From Rostratula benghalensis (Eukaryota > Chordata > Aves > Charadriiformes > Rostratulidae), in assembly GCA_013399305.1 (NCBI GenBank), contig VXAI01000067.1, positions 62,001-126,000 of the forward strand: 64,000 bases of DNA. The letters run 5' to 3'. The notes below the pieces were generated by a model. That model was not told where the DNA came from. It searched no databases and worked only from the letters and a program-made list of their open reading frames with translations. Shown here one piece after another: positions 1-14,700 of the stretch. Within the stretch, counting starts at the first letter, position 1. The number at the start of each line of letters is the position of its first letter. A program made the position numbers and the translations under genes.

Positions 1-3000
1 AGAAGAAAAAGTCCTAAACATAAGGATGCCTCCCTGGTGGTGTCGGGGGGGTTTCATGGACAGTCACACACATGGTCTTTCACTTCAATCTTCTGTTAGT
101 AGGTACCATGCCTTTTGATCATATATCCTCTGAAATTTAGTATCTTTTATTTTTCTTTAAATAAGCACCCAATAACCCTTACAACCTCAAAGTAGCCCCA
201 GCCTTCTGCCATGCAGAATACGTAGTGCAAAGGGTTAATAATAATGATAATAATAAAGACCTCACTCAAACGCTAAAGGATTTTTTCCTGCTGGTTTACA
301 AATGCAAAATAAATTGCTCCCTCCCTCCAACATTGTGTTTACATTATTTTCTCCTCTTTGATCGTTTCTCACCAATGCTAACTCCAGTTGTGTACGGTGT
401 CTGACATGGGGTGAGGAGGCATGGCAGCGATGGGCTGCTGGCACCTCATCTTTCCCAGGAAGGCCAGTGCTGGGGGGCTCCCTGGGCAGCGCTTGTAGGG
501 GTGAGTGGGGGCTCGGAGGAAATGCTGCCCCTCAGGTTTGGGTGCTGCTCGAGGAACTTAGTGCTGTTCAGATCTGCACAGTGGCTCCTTATTTCTCCTT
601 TGTAAAGGAAACAACCCAACCCCTGCAATGTGTCACCTCTGAGAACTGATGGTGGCACGGAGCTGTGGGTTCTGTTGGGTTCAGCTGGGCTGCTCGGGCA
701 GCGGCAGAAGCTGATGTGTGCCCCACAGGGCTGAGCTGAGTGTTTCCTACACATGGGGAACCGCTGGGCTGGCTCAGCCCCACACACCCCACTGCAGTGA
801 GATCCTGTGAGGTCCCCCCTGCCGCAGAAGGTGCAATGAGCTCCTGTGGGGTCTCTCCCTCCCTGGGTCTTGTCCAGAGCTTTTCAGAGCAGCCCCCAGC
901 ATGTGAAATGCAAGGCTAGGGCTTGCTGGCACTTCATCCTTCCCGTGCCCCTGATGTGAGGTAGGTTTTGGTGGGTGCAGGCAGGTGTGTGAGGCAGAGC
1001 CTGGTGGTTGTCACCACCCCTGGATGGGGGCTGAAGGCACTGGGCAAGGCCTGGGGCGGGGGGGCTGCAGTCCCTCTCTGTTGGGTTTCTGTTCTCTGCT
1101 CCAAGATTTACACTCCAAATTTACAATGGCAATCTCTTGCTGAAATATTACAATGCAAATGCTGTGCCACAGCAGAGGCCGTGCTAAAAGCATTAACTCT
1201 ACTGGAGCTGGGGCTAACCATGAAGATGTAATTTTTAACTGATCCAGAGAAAGAGGAGGGCTTTGAGGGTCTGTTTATGTACTGATGCAGCCTCATTTGT
1301 CAACAAAGGTAGCAGAGGGTAAACTGGGGGTAAACAGAGTGCAAGTATCTTTTTTTCAGTTTAATAGGGTTTCAATTTATCTCTAAGCAAATGAAAGGCT
1401 GTGTAAACATTCCTGGGGGTGCAAATTTATGGATCCTCTTTCAGTGTCTTCTTGGGGAAAAAAATCAGAAATGAAAGAACCAGAGTAAAACAACCAGTTT
1501 CATGCACACATGCATCAACTTTTTTTTTTTTCTCTAGTAAATAACCTTGCCTGTGGAAGACTAGTTCAGGGTCTTCTCAGTTCCGGTCACCTTTGTATGA
1601 GTGTTTATTCAGTATCTTGAAAGGTTAATAGCGCTCTGGAGATAGCCCCAAAATAAAGTGAGAGCTCTTTCACTGCTGAAGTTAAGCGTTTTAATTTGTA
1701 TGTTGACTTCATAAAGGTATAATGGTATTGTGAGATCTCACAGACGTTACAATGATTTTCATACCAAGTGTTTTTGTCCTGAAGATTTATTCTTTTGGAC
1801 TTACTCAGCTGTGAATCAAAAATGAGTTTGATTATCATCTGTGCTTTGAACAAACTAATTGTCTTTGGCTGGCTAGTTTTTTTTCTTAATACTTTTTATT
1901 TTTTGCCTCAGTAACTGGAACTATTATTTTTCCTGCAAATGCAAGAAGCACTTCTGCTAATTACATTGTCTGTTGAAATAATAATAATGTCTGTAAAAGG
2001 AGGGAGCTAAAAAGCTGCAGAGGGTTGCATGAAATTCATGTATTTCTGCAAGCGAGTTAATATCAAAGCTAGTGTGAAGTGGGGAGCAGAGAACCACGAC
2101 TGTGGTTAGCTGAATGAGTTGCAAGACCCTGCCCTTGCTGAGGATGAGTGCTGCTGCTGAATTCAGCACTTCTTTTCAGCCTCATCACAGTTGTTCACAG
2201 GCAGGTAGGTTTGACTACGAAAGAGGGAAGAAAGACTAAAAAGAAGGGCTTTGAGTAAACTGTATTTCAGAAATAGCTGTTTCTCTTTCTTGTTTGCCCC
2301 TTTTTAGGGATGGTATAATTTCTGTCCTACTAGTCTGGGTTTTCCAGAGGTTGTTCCCTGTAGTCGCAGGTCTGCCCAGCAGCAAAACGCTACCCAGCAG
2401 TGCAGCATTTGGCTAGCAGAGTGCCAACAAAGGCAGTTTAATTCATATTTATTTTTTCTATAGCGAGAAAAAAGAGGAAAAACCAAGTGCAGTTGTCCCC
2501 TGGTAGCCCAGCCTGTCTCTGGAAAGCTACCTGCTTTCCTGATGCTGATTTGCTGCTACCACATCTGTAAAATGTGGAGGTTTAGGGCTGGTCTCTCCCT
2601 AGCTCTGCGTGTTGCCTGTGCTGGTGGCCCAGCCAGCCATCCTGGCCCCTGACCCCAGAGAGGAATGGGGCAGTGGTAGATGTTGAGGGTACCGGATCTC
2701 AGGGAACTGGGCTGAGACAGCTGACTTTGCTTTGTTTCTGGTGAGTGTAAGGGGGATGCGCTTGTTATGACTGGTGCCTGCAGTGAGGTGAGGATGGGTC
2801 CTCTGACTCCATCCTGCCTCATTCTTAGGAGGCTAATTCAGGTGGCTTTCCGCTTCCTGAAAAGATTTGATCCAAGATGGTGTGAGCCTTCAGTGTGTAG
2901 AGCTAACAGGCTGGAGGATAGCAGAGATTTTCCTTTGAGCAAAGACTAATTTGTGTATAAACTGCAACCAGTGTGCTAATTACCACGTGCAACACCACGA

Positions 3001-6000
3001 GCTGTAACTTCTCCCCCCAGCATTTAACTCCTCCATCAGACGCCTGCCTCTGCTTGGATTTTGGTGTTTTGGGGTGAGGGGCTGGTTGTTTAAAGTTTGA
3101 GATGCGCACATATGAACAAGTGAATAGTGTTAGGGGCAGATGAAATAGTGAATTTCACATGAAATTTTTAGTCATCGTTGCTCGCCTGTGCTTTCATTGA
3201 GATGACTATTTCGAATAGGAGAAAAATCTATGTGAACTTGGGTGCCACCACACAACAGCACAGCCTGGAGAGGCTGCAGCCTGGCAGGGCACAGCCATGC
3301 ACCCTGAGGCCTGGGGACCCACAGTGCTGGCACTGCTGCCAACTGAAGGGGATCTTTTGGTGACTTTGGGGGTCATGGAGGAGTGATTGGAGAGCACGCT
3401 GCTTTTGAGAGGCAGGATATATTTACTCAGTTTTGTTTGGGACCGAAACCACAAGTTGGACTCACTAATGTTGCTTATTTTTGAATTACCATAAATAAAT
3501 GCAAACAGCGCTCCAAACTACCTTATATGTGAAGGCACACATAAGGAATTTGTTCTTTTTATTGCACTTCCAGGCAGTAGTAGTGATACTTGTTCCAAAT
3601 AGCTATTGGCACCAAGTGTTTCATGTTGGGTTTAGCAAATAATTTTTTCTGTAGCATCGCGACCAGCGCTGGGGGGTTTGTCATAATCTAGGATTTTTGC
3701 GTTCATACTTCTTCCTTGAAAGATCCTCATTATCTAATACTTGTTATAGCAAATCACTGCAGATCTGCTGGCGCTGTCAGGTAGCATAAACCTCAGTGTG
3801 TGCATGATGCTGGCCTGTAGCAGGAAGCACCATGTTCCAAAAACTCTGCTGACATGCTGTCTGCAGGCATGTGCGTCCTCCACCAAATGGCAGCTGAATG
3901 AGGACGTATTCCTTTTAAAAAATGTATTTATTCCATTTGGTAAATCAGACAGTGCAAAGCTGGATAGTGTTAGTGTGGGAAGAGCACAAATAATCCTGTT
4001 CTGTAAGATAGGAATCCTCTTCAGGGAGAATTTTATGTGATCTATTAATAAAAGTTTTAGGAAAATGTGCAAATAGTGGTTTTGCCTCTGGTGGAGTAGC
4101 AGGCAAAGCTCCTGTTACAGATATGTCCGATACCCAGATCCTACAAAAAGTGAAGGGGTATGCTTTGTTCTATTTACTGCCCGGTCAATGCGTCCACCCG
4201 ATGTGCACTGGGCACTTTACAAATTTCAAAGAAATTGGGTGCTGATCCCATGGGCACCCATGTGAGTCACTGTGTTACATTTACTGCCAAAAAAAGATTG
4301 CTCTAGTACAGAAGCATTCACATCAGCAGTGCCTTGTTTGGAGCCAGAGCCAGCTCCATGTGGCCCCATGCATGGCTGGGGTCTGGGGCTTTCCCAGTTG
4401 CCGGTGGGCCACCAGCCAGGGTTCACGGTGCTGTGGCTCTATCAGCCAACAGTATCCCACAGCCCTTACAGTGCTGGCTGCCAGTCAGCAAAGGCTCTTT
4501 ACAGCTGAAGTGATTTAAATCACTGCTTGTGCTCATGAATCAAATGATAAACAAGGAACTTGGAATTAAATAATTTGAACTTTTCCTAAGTGAGAGCTCA
4601 TTCCCGTTGATTAGGAGGAGTAGTATAAAACACATGGCTTGCAGCTAGTCACACGCTTGTAAAATTTGGCATGGTTGTGTATTAACCAGAAATGTGACAC
4701 AGTATCTCACACAGCTGTGGATGCCGTTAGTCTTGGTTTTGGTTTTTTTAATTCTTTTGAAATGGTTAATAATATATTTCTACATTTATGGAGAATAATT
4801 GCTTTTTCCTTGAGATTTCTCACGTGACACTATGACAGAAATTGGAAGTCAGCTAAAATGTGTAAAACCATGAGCTGAAAATTAGAATCATATTTATAAA
4901 ACATGCTGTCCATATTTAATAATTTAAAAAGCTTATTAAAGTGCATTTTCTGTCATAATCTGCATTATTAAACAAAGAACTATTAGCTGTAATTTAGGTT
5001 TCCACTTGATACTTTTCTAGCAGCTGTACTCTAAACAGTGGATATTACTGTCAAATTGACTTTTAAAGAGATTTTTTTGTAAAGAGTATTGAATCAATCA
5101 TTAACAACTTTGGTTAAAATTCATGGGATTTTAATCATTCATAAATTCTCTTTGTTTTCTGATTCACAAGTCTGCAGCCTGGCTGGCTGCTCCCTGCCTC
5201 CCCAGGCGAACTGGCAGCCTCACATAACGACCAGCTTACAGGTGGACGCAGGATGCGCTGCAGGAATTTCGAGTTAGCATTGCTGCTCATTTAAGTATAA
5301 GACTTGATAAATCTCTGTTGAAATGAAAAGGAAAGAAATCCTGGGAAACTAAGTCATTCCTCTATCAGTAAAGAGCTTTCTTTAATGTCAAAAGTTGGAA
5401 GTGAGTAGTGCAGAATAATCCTTCTCAATTTGGAGCTGCGTAAGGCTGTGGTAAGTGTTGTAAAAGTACCCAATTCGGTGTTTCATTTGGAAATCGAGTG
5501 CCACAGTTTTATAGCTGCCTGTGTGCATTCTTCACTGGTTAAAGGAGTTCGGGGTGCAATGAAGGAGGGTATTTCCCTTCCATGTTAAAAGCTGCACCAC
5601 TGGAATTTGTTGATGCTGTTGGCTTTGCCGACCCACCGCGATGCAAGGAAAAGCATGGTGGCACTGGTGGTGCCGGCTGATGGCCACTGCTGGTGGGCTT
5701 GGGCTCCTTAGGGTAACAGTCAAGAGCAGATCTGTGAGTGGATTCAGCAGCAGGGAACAAGGCAGGGCTGCAGAAATGCATTTTCTTTTCTTGATTTTTA
5801 CCAGTCAATGCTGTGAAGTCCTTCGGGGAGGTTGTGTCCTGGGGGCACTAAGTCTGCTCCAGGGGCTCAAAGATCAGTCTTGGGGCTTTGCTGCCTTACA
5901 GAGCCACCTACGCTAGGAATGTCTAAGGTATATGTGGTGACCAGAGAGCTCCCCTTCAAGATTTGAGACTTGACCCAAGGTCAACAGGTCACTTACCTTG

Positions 6001-8573
6001 AATGAGTTAAAATGCTTAAGCTTACACATTGCTTTTCCTTCTTTTTTTTTTCCCCTTAGTAATTTATCAGCTACCACAGTGTCACTGTGAGTGACAGGGC
6101 TGTTTGCACAAGAAGAAAAAATAGACTTTTTTTTTCTTTTTTTTTCTTAATAATCTCAAAGATTAGAAACATAGTCAGGTTTTGCTTTTAATTTTTAATA
6201 TATCCCCACGTAAATGGATAGATGGCTATCTCAGGCCTTGAGCTTCCTTATTCATTGATTTAACCACTTGGATGTATGTAGGCAACAGTAGCTGCTATGA
6301 GACTCCTGAAAAAGTGGAGAAAGACATTTTTTCCCTTCATTCTACTTTTGTTATCTCCAGATGTACTTTATGTGCTTGCTGGTGCTGCTGCAGAGAGACC
6401 AGGCATAATATTAATAGTGTTTTTCTGGCATTGTTAAGGTGACTTAACAGAGTTAAAATTAGTTTGTGGAATGGAGTTGCATGAAGAAAAAGTTTGAAAC
6501 TTCTAAAATTTTAGACTGCAATATGTAGGTCATATTAGCATTAGCAAAAACAGTCATTAACAGAATCCAGAAAAAATGTAGAGCTAAGTAAAAGGCAAAA
6601 AAATTTCACAATTATTCTTCATTCATGGAAAGTCTGTATTTTTGGAGTAAAAGAGTAAGTAGCTTGGGGAAAACTTCCCTTTCTGGTATCCTTAGTGCAA
6701 ACAAACCCCATGGCCTTCATGGGCGCTACACTGCTGATCCTGTGTAACGGATGATGGAAATATTTTTAAAATGTTATGGAGACCTGCCCCTTCTTCCCTC
6801 CCTGGCATTGATTTTAGTGTGTGGAATGAGTCAGGTTCCATGAGTTTCTGATCAGGAGGAGCTGAAGCAAATGCTATTCTTTCACAGCTGTAACGTGACA
6901 GTCCCATCGTAGTTTCAATTTATTTCATGTAAGTGTTCCACAGAGTTCAACACAGCTATCCATCCAGAAACCTGCGTGGCAGGTTTATCCCTGGAAAAAT
7001 GTAAAACTTTTCTCCGTGCAAGACACATGCAAACCATTGTTTCATTTTTCTCCCTCCTGAGGCCTTGCTGGGCTTTGCAAGCTCACTCCATCTTTCCTGC
7101 ACTGATTCTAGGGGTAGATCACTTCATCTGTTTGATATTCATTATTTTACTTCTCTCAATTTTAATTTAACTGCAAGGGTCAAGATCATGTGTGGTGCTT
7201 GATACAGTTCCTACATTCAGTACCTGAAGTTGTTTTATTCTGAAAATGTGCAGGTGGGTGGATATACAAGAAACTGAAGATTATAGAGATCTTAATAAAA
7301 ACATAGTTCCAAAACTATGGAACAGAGAATAATAGAGAGAATTAGTTATACAAAAAGGAAAGACTACCATATGAGAACAAGAGAACTCTCTGGCCTTTCA
7401 CCTACCTCTTTTCATTTGCTTTATGCAGAATTCAGCCTGGGAGCCTTTTCAGTTTTCCATGTGGTAAACATTTTTGGGCAGTGACTCTATTGTAGTGTAA
7501 TTGTTTTTGAATCCTGTCATAATTCTGTCAAGTGTAACTATTACTGAATAATATTTTGTATGTGTTAACAATAAATCCAAGGATACACTTAATATAGACT
7601 GTAGCTTTTAAGAACTAAAAGCATAAAAATGTATATAAAAGCACTGCAGAGCTTGATTTGCAGTTCACTTTGACTTCTAAACTTGGATTGAAGGTGTATT
7701 TGGAAGTGGATTTAGCTTTATGCCTTTTAAGTAAGTCTGAATTCTTGTCTTCAACCTAGATGACTATGTGTATCACGTATTGTTCTTCTAGTCCTGCATC
7801 CTCTCTGCTTTTCCATGCGATTTGCCTTGTCACCTTTTGAAGGTAAAATGAAACTCCTCCACAGTGTGCATGACTCTCTTGAGTAAAGCCATCCAAGGAG
7901 GGCTGGTGTTTAGGAAAGGGGTGTCTGTGGCAGTACATCACCCACTGGTAGTTGATCTGAAAGGTCATATATGTAGGGTTTTGATTGAGGTTGGTTTTTT
8001 TGCCATTGCTCCTGAGGATGATTGACTGATTTGCATTTGATGAATTTTTCATGCCCATCCACAGAACAGTGTGAATCTAAGGATAGAGGTTAATATTTCA
8101 GTAATTATACTGTGCCAGTAGATTGCTGGAATCATTGCTGCATATGCAGAGCACCCCTGGCTGTAGGTAGTGGTTCACAGGAACGTGTGGCAGGAAGAAA
8201 TCCAGCTGCGGGGAGCTTGTCATTGCTTGTGGCAAATGGGGAAAGAAAGAATGCATGTGAATGTCCTTTCCTGGAAATAAGTGTTTTGAGGAAAAGGTGG
8301 GTACTGAGCTGGTATAACAGGCAGAGAAAAAAGCTGATTGCATTCTGGGCTTACAGCAGTAACTTTAGGGCACTGAGTGTCACTGATGGATGCCAAGGAG
8401 AGGTACCCAAGGCTGCGTCATGGCTCAGCAGCATCACTGATGCTGGGATCACTGGGGATTGCCAGGCACTCACTGCCTTGTGCTTTCAACATGCCTGGTC
8501 AAGGCTGGGCTTCTGGAGCATTTCATCTTCCGCAGACTCATGCATCCATTTCTCCTGTCCCTCCCTATTCCAG
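1..8573 (+). other. HOMER2: HOMER2 intron 1 (3' part)
   Basis: The whole stretch upstream of the first recognisable coding exon is read as the 3' part of intron 1. In Homer genes exon 1 holds only the 5'UTR and the first codons, and intron 1 is very long; exon 1 and the promoter are not in this window. I saw no CpG-rich promoter-like block and no open frame resembling a known protein. An AT-rich block at about 4740-5110 could be a conserved non-coding element, but nothing here proves it. The 3' end is a pyrimidine-rich tract ending in CAG at 8571-8573. Confidence 0.8.
236..257. repeat. Short (TAA)n-type microsatellite
   Basis: TAATAATAATGATAATAATAA is an interrupted trinucleotide repeat in HOMER2 intron 1. 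Confidence 0.8.
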
Positions 8574-8730
8574 AGAACAGCCCATCTTCACCACCAGAGC
8601 CCATGTCTTCCAAATTGACCCCAGCACGAAGAAGAATTGGGTTCCCGCAAGCAAGCAGGCTGTAACTGTTTCCTACTTCTATGACAGCACGAGAAACAGC
8701 TATCGGATTATCAGTGTGGATGGAGCCAAG
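8574..8730 (+). CDS. HOMER2: HOMER2 exon 2: N-terminal half of EVH1
   Basis: This exon encodes [16 protein letters not shown] through RIISVDGAK, residues 3-54, and its first base completes Gly2. The acceptor is CTATTCCAG at 8565-8573 and the donor is GTAGGAGG at 8731. The 157 bases plus ATGGG from exon 1 make exactly 54 codons, which supports this acceptor. F14 and W24, which contact PPxxF ligands in Homer1 EVH1, are present. The upstream open frame running into it is chance intron sequence. Confidence 0.96.
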
Positions 8731-11700
8731 GTAGGAGGCTGATGGTACCCCGGTGTGTTTACTGTGTGGAGGGGATCGTGACTGTCAGCCCTGGCTGAAG
8801 GTAGACATAGATGAGCTACATTAAGCACTGCAGTTCATCAATAGTCACTTTTTAAATATAATCCATTATGGACACTTGTAGTGATAATTGGAAAACAGGG
8901 CACCTTAAAAGTGATTTTGCCAAACTTAATTGATTTTTATCTCTGACTAGTTTGACTTCTTTGACCGATCTTAATGAGCCAAGTGTCCAATAGAGTCTGT
9001 AGCACAGAATCTGAAACCTCCACTCACACTAGGTACATAAGGCTGAAGCCTTTTTGGTGAAAAAATGTTCTTTTAAGGGGAATGAGGAAACAGATATGTG
9101 CAGGCTAGAGCTTTTAATATAAATGCCAACTGCATATTCACTTTTGCCTGGTTGAACTGTTTACAGGTTAACACTTAATTTTCTTCACCATTTGCACTGG
9201 AGTTCATCAGCCTCAGGTGACAAATTAGGCATGAAGACTTTTCCTCCCTCACTCTTTTGTCTTATTTTATTTTGCATTACCACGTAGTTTGCTGAAGTAT
9301 TTCCTTTAAGAATCATGATCGGTGGGATTGAATGCGTTGCTCAGACAAGTGTTTCTGTTATGCTTTATCCCTTTAATTAGTCCCTCAGAAGTAACTTGTA
9401 AGGCGACTGCTTTCCCCTAGCAGACCCCAGTCAGTGGTATAAGTTAAAACATTTCACTCATGTACAAAAATCACCAGTCATTTCTGTCAAAGAAAACGCA
9501 GAACACAGAATAATGGGACAAGTTTACAACCTGTTTTTCTGTGTTCCTGTTTGGGTGAGGATGTTAAAATATCACTGTCCTGGGAAAGAGAGATTGCAGA
9601 AATCATCCCTTAATAATTTTCTATTTGTCATGCTTGTTTTTCCAAGCATCTCCTGTGCTATACTTGGTTGTATATTGGCTTGTAAATCACCCATACTGCC
9701 TACTTAAATTGATGGTAATGTTTCACTGATAGCAGTACAGCATTAATGTATCACCATTGTTAGGCTGTTTGTGCCGGTGCGTTCATTTCCACAAACGCCA
9801 GCTAACTGCCCTGTTTGTAGTCAGCTCACACAATCCCTGCAACTTGCTGGGTTAAGCTGAGCCCCCCAGAATTTGCTTATACCCCCCAGATGCTCTTGTT
9901 CCTGCTCGGGTGAAGCTGGCACTGCAAACCCAAGCGAGTGTGACTTCCAAGCCAAAACTTCTGTACTCACAGCAGTGGGTTGCTTGATTTGTGGATGTGT
10001 ATGCATCCAGTAAGACCAATTAATGAAAATAAAGTAATTACTGTATGTGGCAGGGGGAAGCTGCAGGGGCAGCATATGCCTGCAGCCAGAGGTCCTGCCC
10101 AGAACTGCCAAAGGGTGTGATGAGAACAAGCTGGGCATCGAAGCTTTGCTTCGTAATCTGTCCCAAAGCCATTCAGAAGGATTGTTTTAGCGTGTCCCAG
10201 AAAGTGAGCCTTCCATGATTAAAAATCTCCCCTGGGGCTTCCTGAGCAAGAATCAATTGCTGGCCACATGAATTATTCCTCTTGTATTGAACTATTGCTG
10301 ATTAAGGAACAGGTTGAGAAGAGATGCTGCCTTCATGCTTGCCTCTAGGGAGTCCCCAGTAACCCTGCCTATCCATTTTACCAGTGCTGACTGGGAAAAC
10401 GAAGGGTGTTTATACCCAAATAAGGTTAAAAGTTGCTTTTTCCCTCAAACAACTATTGTTTAATGTTTTGACCTACTTCTCCAGACAAAAAATGAAACTG
10501 AGTAGGACTGTGAGAAAAAATATAAACCGCATCACTTGGTGTTGTCCTGCTTTCTGTACATCCTTATTAGAATAAAGTCTTTTGTGTGTTGGCAAATACC
10601 AGACGGATTAGCATCATGGCATCACTGCGGGCAAAAGTTATTCCTGTTTTAAAGACAAAAAAGCTGAAGCTCAAGTAAATTAAGGGACTTGGCCCTAGAA
10701 GGAAGGTGGTGATGAACGATGCGTATCTCTTACAACTCTCCATTCTTTTCTGCACTGCCAAGAGGCTGTTCTTACAGCTTATTGTAGAGAAGTGTGTACA
10801 ATGCACACTGGCTTGCAGAAAAATCTTGTTTAAATCCAACTTGTAAGCAGCAGTTGTAAAGAAAATAAATAATAAAAAAAGGCAGAACAAATCCTTCTGA
10901 TTTCTCCTTCCCAGCAGATTCCTGTCCCTCATCCCCAAGCCCCCTGTGGCACAGGAGGGTGAGGAGGGGTGCTGCAGGGCAAAGGGGAGTGGAAGGATTG
11001 AGGAGTGGGCTGAAAGGGGAGATTAAGGGAACCGCTGAGCCCATGTGTTTAAAGGTGGAAATATTAAGAGCAATGAGGGTGTCTGGCAGAGGGTAATGGT
11101 AGGGAGCAGAGTGAAGTCAAGGGAGCTTAACTCTTCCCGTGCAGAGGGATATGCCAGAGGCTCGTGCTGAAGACCAGGAGTTTGATATGATGGAGGGCAG
11201 CCAGGTGAGAGCGTATGCCTCCCAGGTTTCTGCCAAATCCTCCCAGCCCAATAACAAAAAAGCCATTGAAATTCAGGCACCGATAAGTGGAGACCCTAGG
11301 TTCAAAACAGCTTGTACCACTTTAATTCCTCCTGTTTTCAAAGCTAGAAGGGAACAGGTATTACAATTCCTGTATTAGCTTTCACAGATACAAGTATGCA
11401 CTGGATGATCTTAACCAAGATCCTGTTACCAAACAAGGGAATAGATTAGTATATCTTTTAATTACATTATAATTGACTTGTATGTTGTCAAGAAAGTAAT
11501 TTCATCATGATGTTTTAAGAAGTTTCTAGCCAGAGGCTGTTTAAACTGCAACATAACTAATGCTGGAGGAAATGATATGGTAAAATGCAGGGGCACACAC
11601 TGATTCAGAGTTAATGAGGCAGCCAAGGGACTTCAACATATGAAAGTGCCCAGCGTTGTGGGCAAAAGTCAGCCCTGTTGAAAAATGACAAAATAGAGCA

Positions 11701-14700
11701 ATGATGCAGGGAGAACATGAACTTGTAGGTGCCCGGTTGCTGTGTAGTGTGTGAGGAAAGCCACGCGCAGGGCTCCTCATTAAAAGTGACCTACATTATT
11801 CTGCCTTTTAGAGGTAAAATAAAAGTTTGAAAGCGTGAAAATTACTCAGACTGATACCCTCTGTCATCCTCTGGAATAACGCATGGTAGTGCCCTGGTTG
11901 ATGGATTTGTTTATTTTTTATAAATTGGAAATATATGTTATCCAAACAATACAGACAGTGGGGAAAGGATGAGAAACTTGTTTCTGTGTAGAATTTGAGA
12001 AGGAAATGCAATTCCTCAGAAACAAGCTTCTGTCCTCATCTTCAGATGTTTAGATGCTGTATTTCTACAGAACCTGTGATTACAACAGCATCACTTTTAT
12101 CTTTTGAGAAATGAGTTGTTAATAAGGAACATAAAGCTATCTTAAAAATTAATAGCCAGCAATAAAGTATATAGTGAGACATTCTGAGATGGCAGCATCA
12201 AAGTGACACAGCAAGAGTCATCTCGGGTGGACAGTCCTAAGTTGTCTCCGAGAGGTGTTTAAATGGATGACTAGATAAAAAAATTAAATCAGGCTTAAAA
12301 AGATTAATAGATTGCAAGAATAATTTTGCTAAAGAAATGATACAGAAGCAGAGAACTTGTGTTTCAGAGGAAAAAAAGAAGTTGTTGGCTGACACTCATT
12401 CCCAGTTGCTAGAAATTTTAAAAGAATTTATTACATAACAATTACTTTGGTTATTGAAGGTCATTAGCTAACTTGGGCATAAGTGTGTGAAAGTATTGAA
12501 GAGAAAACCAGAAAAACTGCTGTGCTGGGAAAGCAAAATCAGTGGGTCTATTTCTGAAGTAAATTGCAATTAGTAAGACTAAGAAAATGGGCCAGATTTT
12601 GCCAATCTGTATTCACATAATGTTCCCCAAAGTGAATACTGTACATTGTACAGTATGGTGAAGCTGTTTGCTTAAGTGGCATATATGCCCTTACCATGGG
12701 ATCTGCCTGTGAGTGTCCCAGCAGGAATGGACAGTATGATTTCCAAAGCAGAATAAAGCTGGAACAGACAGAGCCCTGGCAGTACATGGTGATAGATATT
12801 TAGGGAGGTAAGAAGGGGTGATATGCATATCCGCTAATATTTCATGTATTTCTGGCTTTCTCAGTTCCTGTACTAGTCATAATTGCTACCTAATTTAATA
12901 GCTGCCCACCTCTATTATGACCATGCTTTTTATGTTGTCACGACTGGAGGCAGGCGTCCTCGGCACACACGGAGGAAATTCGGAGTTCTTCCAGTGCTCT
13001 GTTCAGAGACTCAAAACAAATAATTTTCTTTGCCTGTGGAAATGGAATTATTTTAAGACATAGTTGTTAAAAATATCCTAGGGTATTTTGCCAAAAGGTG
13101 ACTCTTGAATTTAAGAAGCTTTCCTTTCACAGGAAAAAAAATTGCAGGGTATGGTGGCACGGATGAAATTCCTTCATCTGGCAAGTCATTTATGTTCTTT
13201 TTTTTTTTTTCTTTCTTTCATTGACGTAAATTCAGCCATTAAACCAATAACAACTCCTTCCCAGGGAAAACCTACCAAGTAATTTAGATACTACAGAATT
13301 TTTGGCACTGAATTAAAAAAGGCTTCTGGCAATGCCTACCTCACCAGGAGCCTGCGTTGGTGTGGCAGCATTTACCTGTGCCTCTAAAACCTCATGGATC
13401 TGATTTGTGGTAACGTGTAGCAGAAGCAATCACAATGTCACCTTCCCTCTTGGCATTTGGATTATTGGTGTGTGTTTGCCTGACCCTGTGCTCAATGAAT
13501 GAGTGATGTACGGTGTTTTATGTTTTTCAAATACCTAAATTCTTGAGCTACCTAAATTTTCAGGTTTGATAGGTTTGTAGTGAAATGATCAGAGGATGTT
13601 TTACAGCCTTGGGTAGGAAATGATAAAGGGATGTATAAGAAAGTGAAAAGTAACCTTCCAATGTGGTGTGTTGCCTTTTCTTTTAATGTTTATAGAGAAA
13701 TTCGGAATTAAATGCTATGATTTTGAAAGGTGTGGGTAAGCATACATGAGTGCTTTGTCCAAGGGACAGAGATTCTTTTATTTCCAGTTTTGCCTGCCTT
13801 ATTTTTATTTATGGCCACTGCTCATCTGGAGTGCTGCCTGCTCTTTGTGTCCTGGAGGAACGCGGTGCTGCTGGCGTCTAAGCCAGCTGCCCTGTGCCTG
13901 CTGGAGTGCCAAGAGGCCCTGCTCCTCACCCTGAAGATTATTTTGCTGACTGCAGTGCCCCTGGTAGTAAAATCTGATTAAATTAGCGGAAAATATTTTT
14001 TTAATTCCAATTTCTTAAAGCTTTATTTCACTGCTGGGTAACTGGGGTGGATATTTCTTTTTTTCAAAACATTTTTTTTGCCATGGGTTTTTTTGCCCTT
14101 CAGACTGTTTCTTCCAGGCTGGGTGGGAAATCCCTTCTTTTCTGCTCATCCCAGAAAGAGTGCCAGTCATAAAATGAGTGTGGAGAAAGCACAATATTAC
14201 TTAGACTTCCAGCACTGAGAACCACCCTGAAAAGGAACTTTCATCAAAAGGCAGCATCTTGTTTGAAGAGCCCACACATCCAGCTTAAGGGTGATGCTGC
14301 ATTAGGGTAAACTGGTGGACATGTGACCAGGCTGTGACCTCTGGAGGTACAAACTGACTGATCCAGTGTTCCTGCATTCTTGGCCGTACCTGTCCAGAAA
14401 AGAAACCTTTATATGCCATAAGAAAATATTTCCAGTACTGGTCTGGGTGATGACTGTAATACAGAAATTGAAGCAGATTTGATGGCCTTCATCTTCATCT
14501 TCTATGTTAAGTATTTTGTGAACTATTGGAGCTAGTTTAAACACAATTATCAGCACTGGAGATGAGACTGGAGCCATAAAAAAGTAATTCCAAGAAATGG
14601 AACTAATTAACCCCCTACATAAAAAGGAACATCTTTTGAAATACAAAAACACAGTATAAAATCTAATTTTAATGCATAATCCTGTCTTCCAGTGTGCACA

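Noticed and set aside
8112..8618. 168-codon plus frame overlapping the start of HOMER2 exon 2
   Set aside because: It lies in a different frame from the exon, and no part of it looks like a known protein; it is intron sequence left open by chance.
13730..13981. Leucine-rich 83-codon frame considered as a membrane protein
   Set aside because: It is hydrophobic only because of CTG/TTG-rich sequence. There is no start context or family match, and it lies deep within intron 2.
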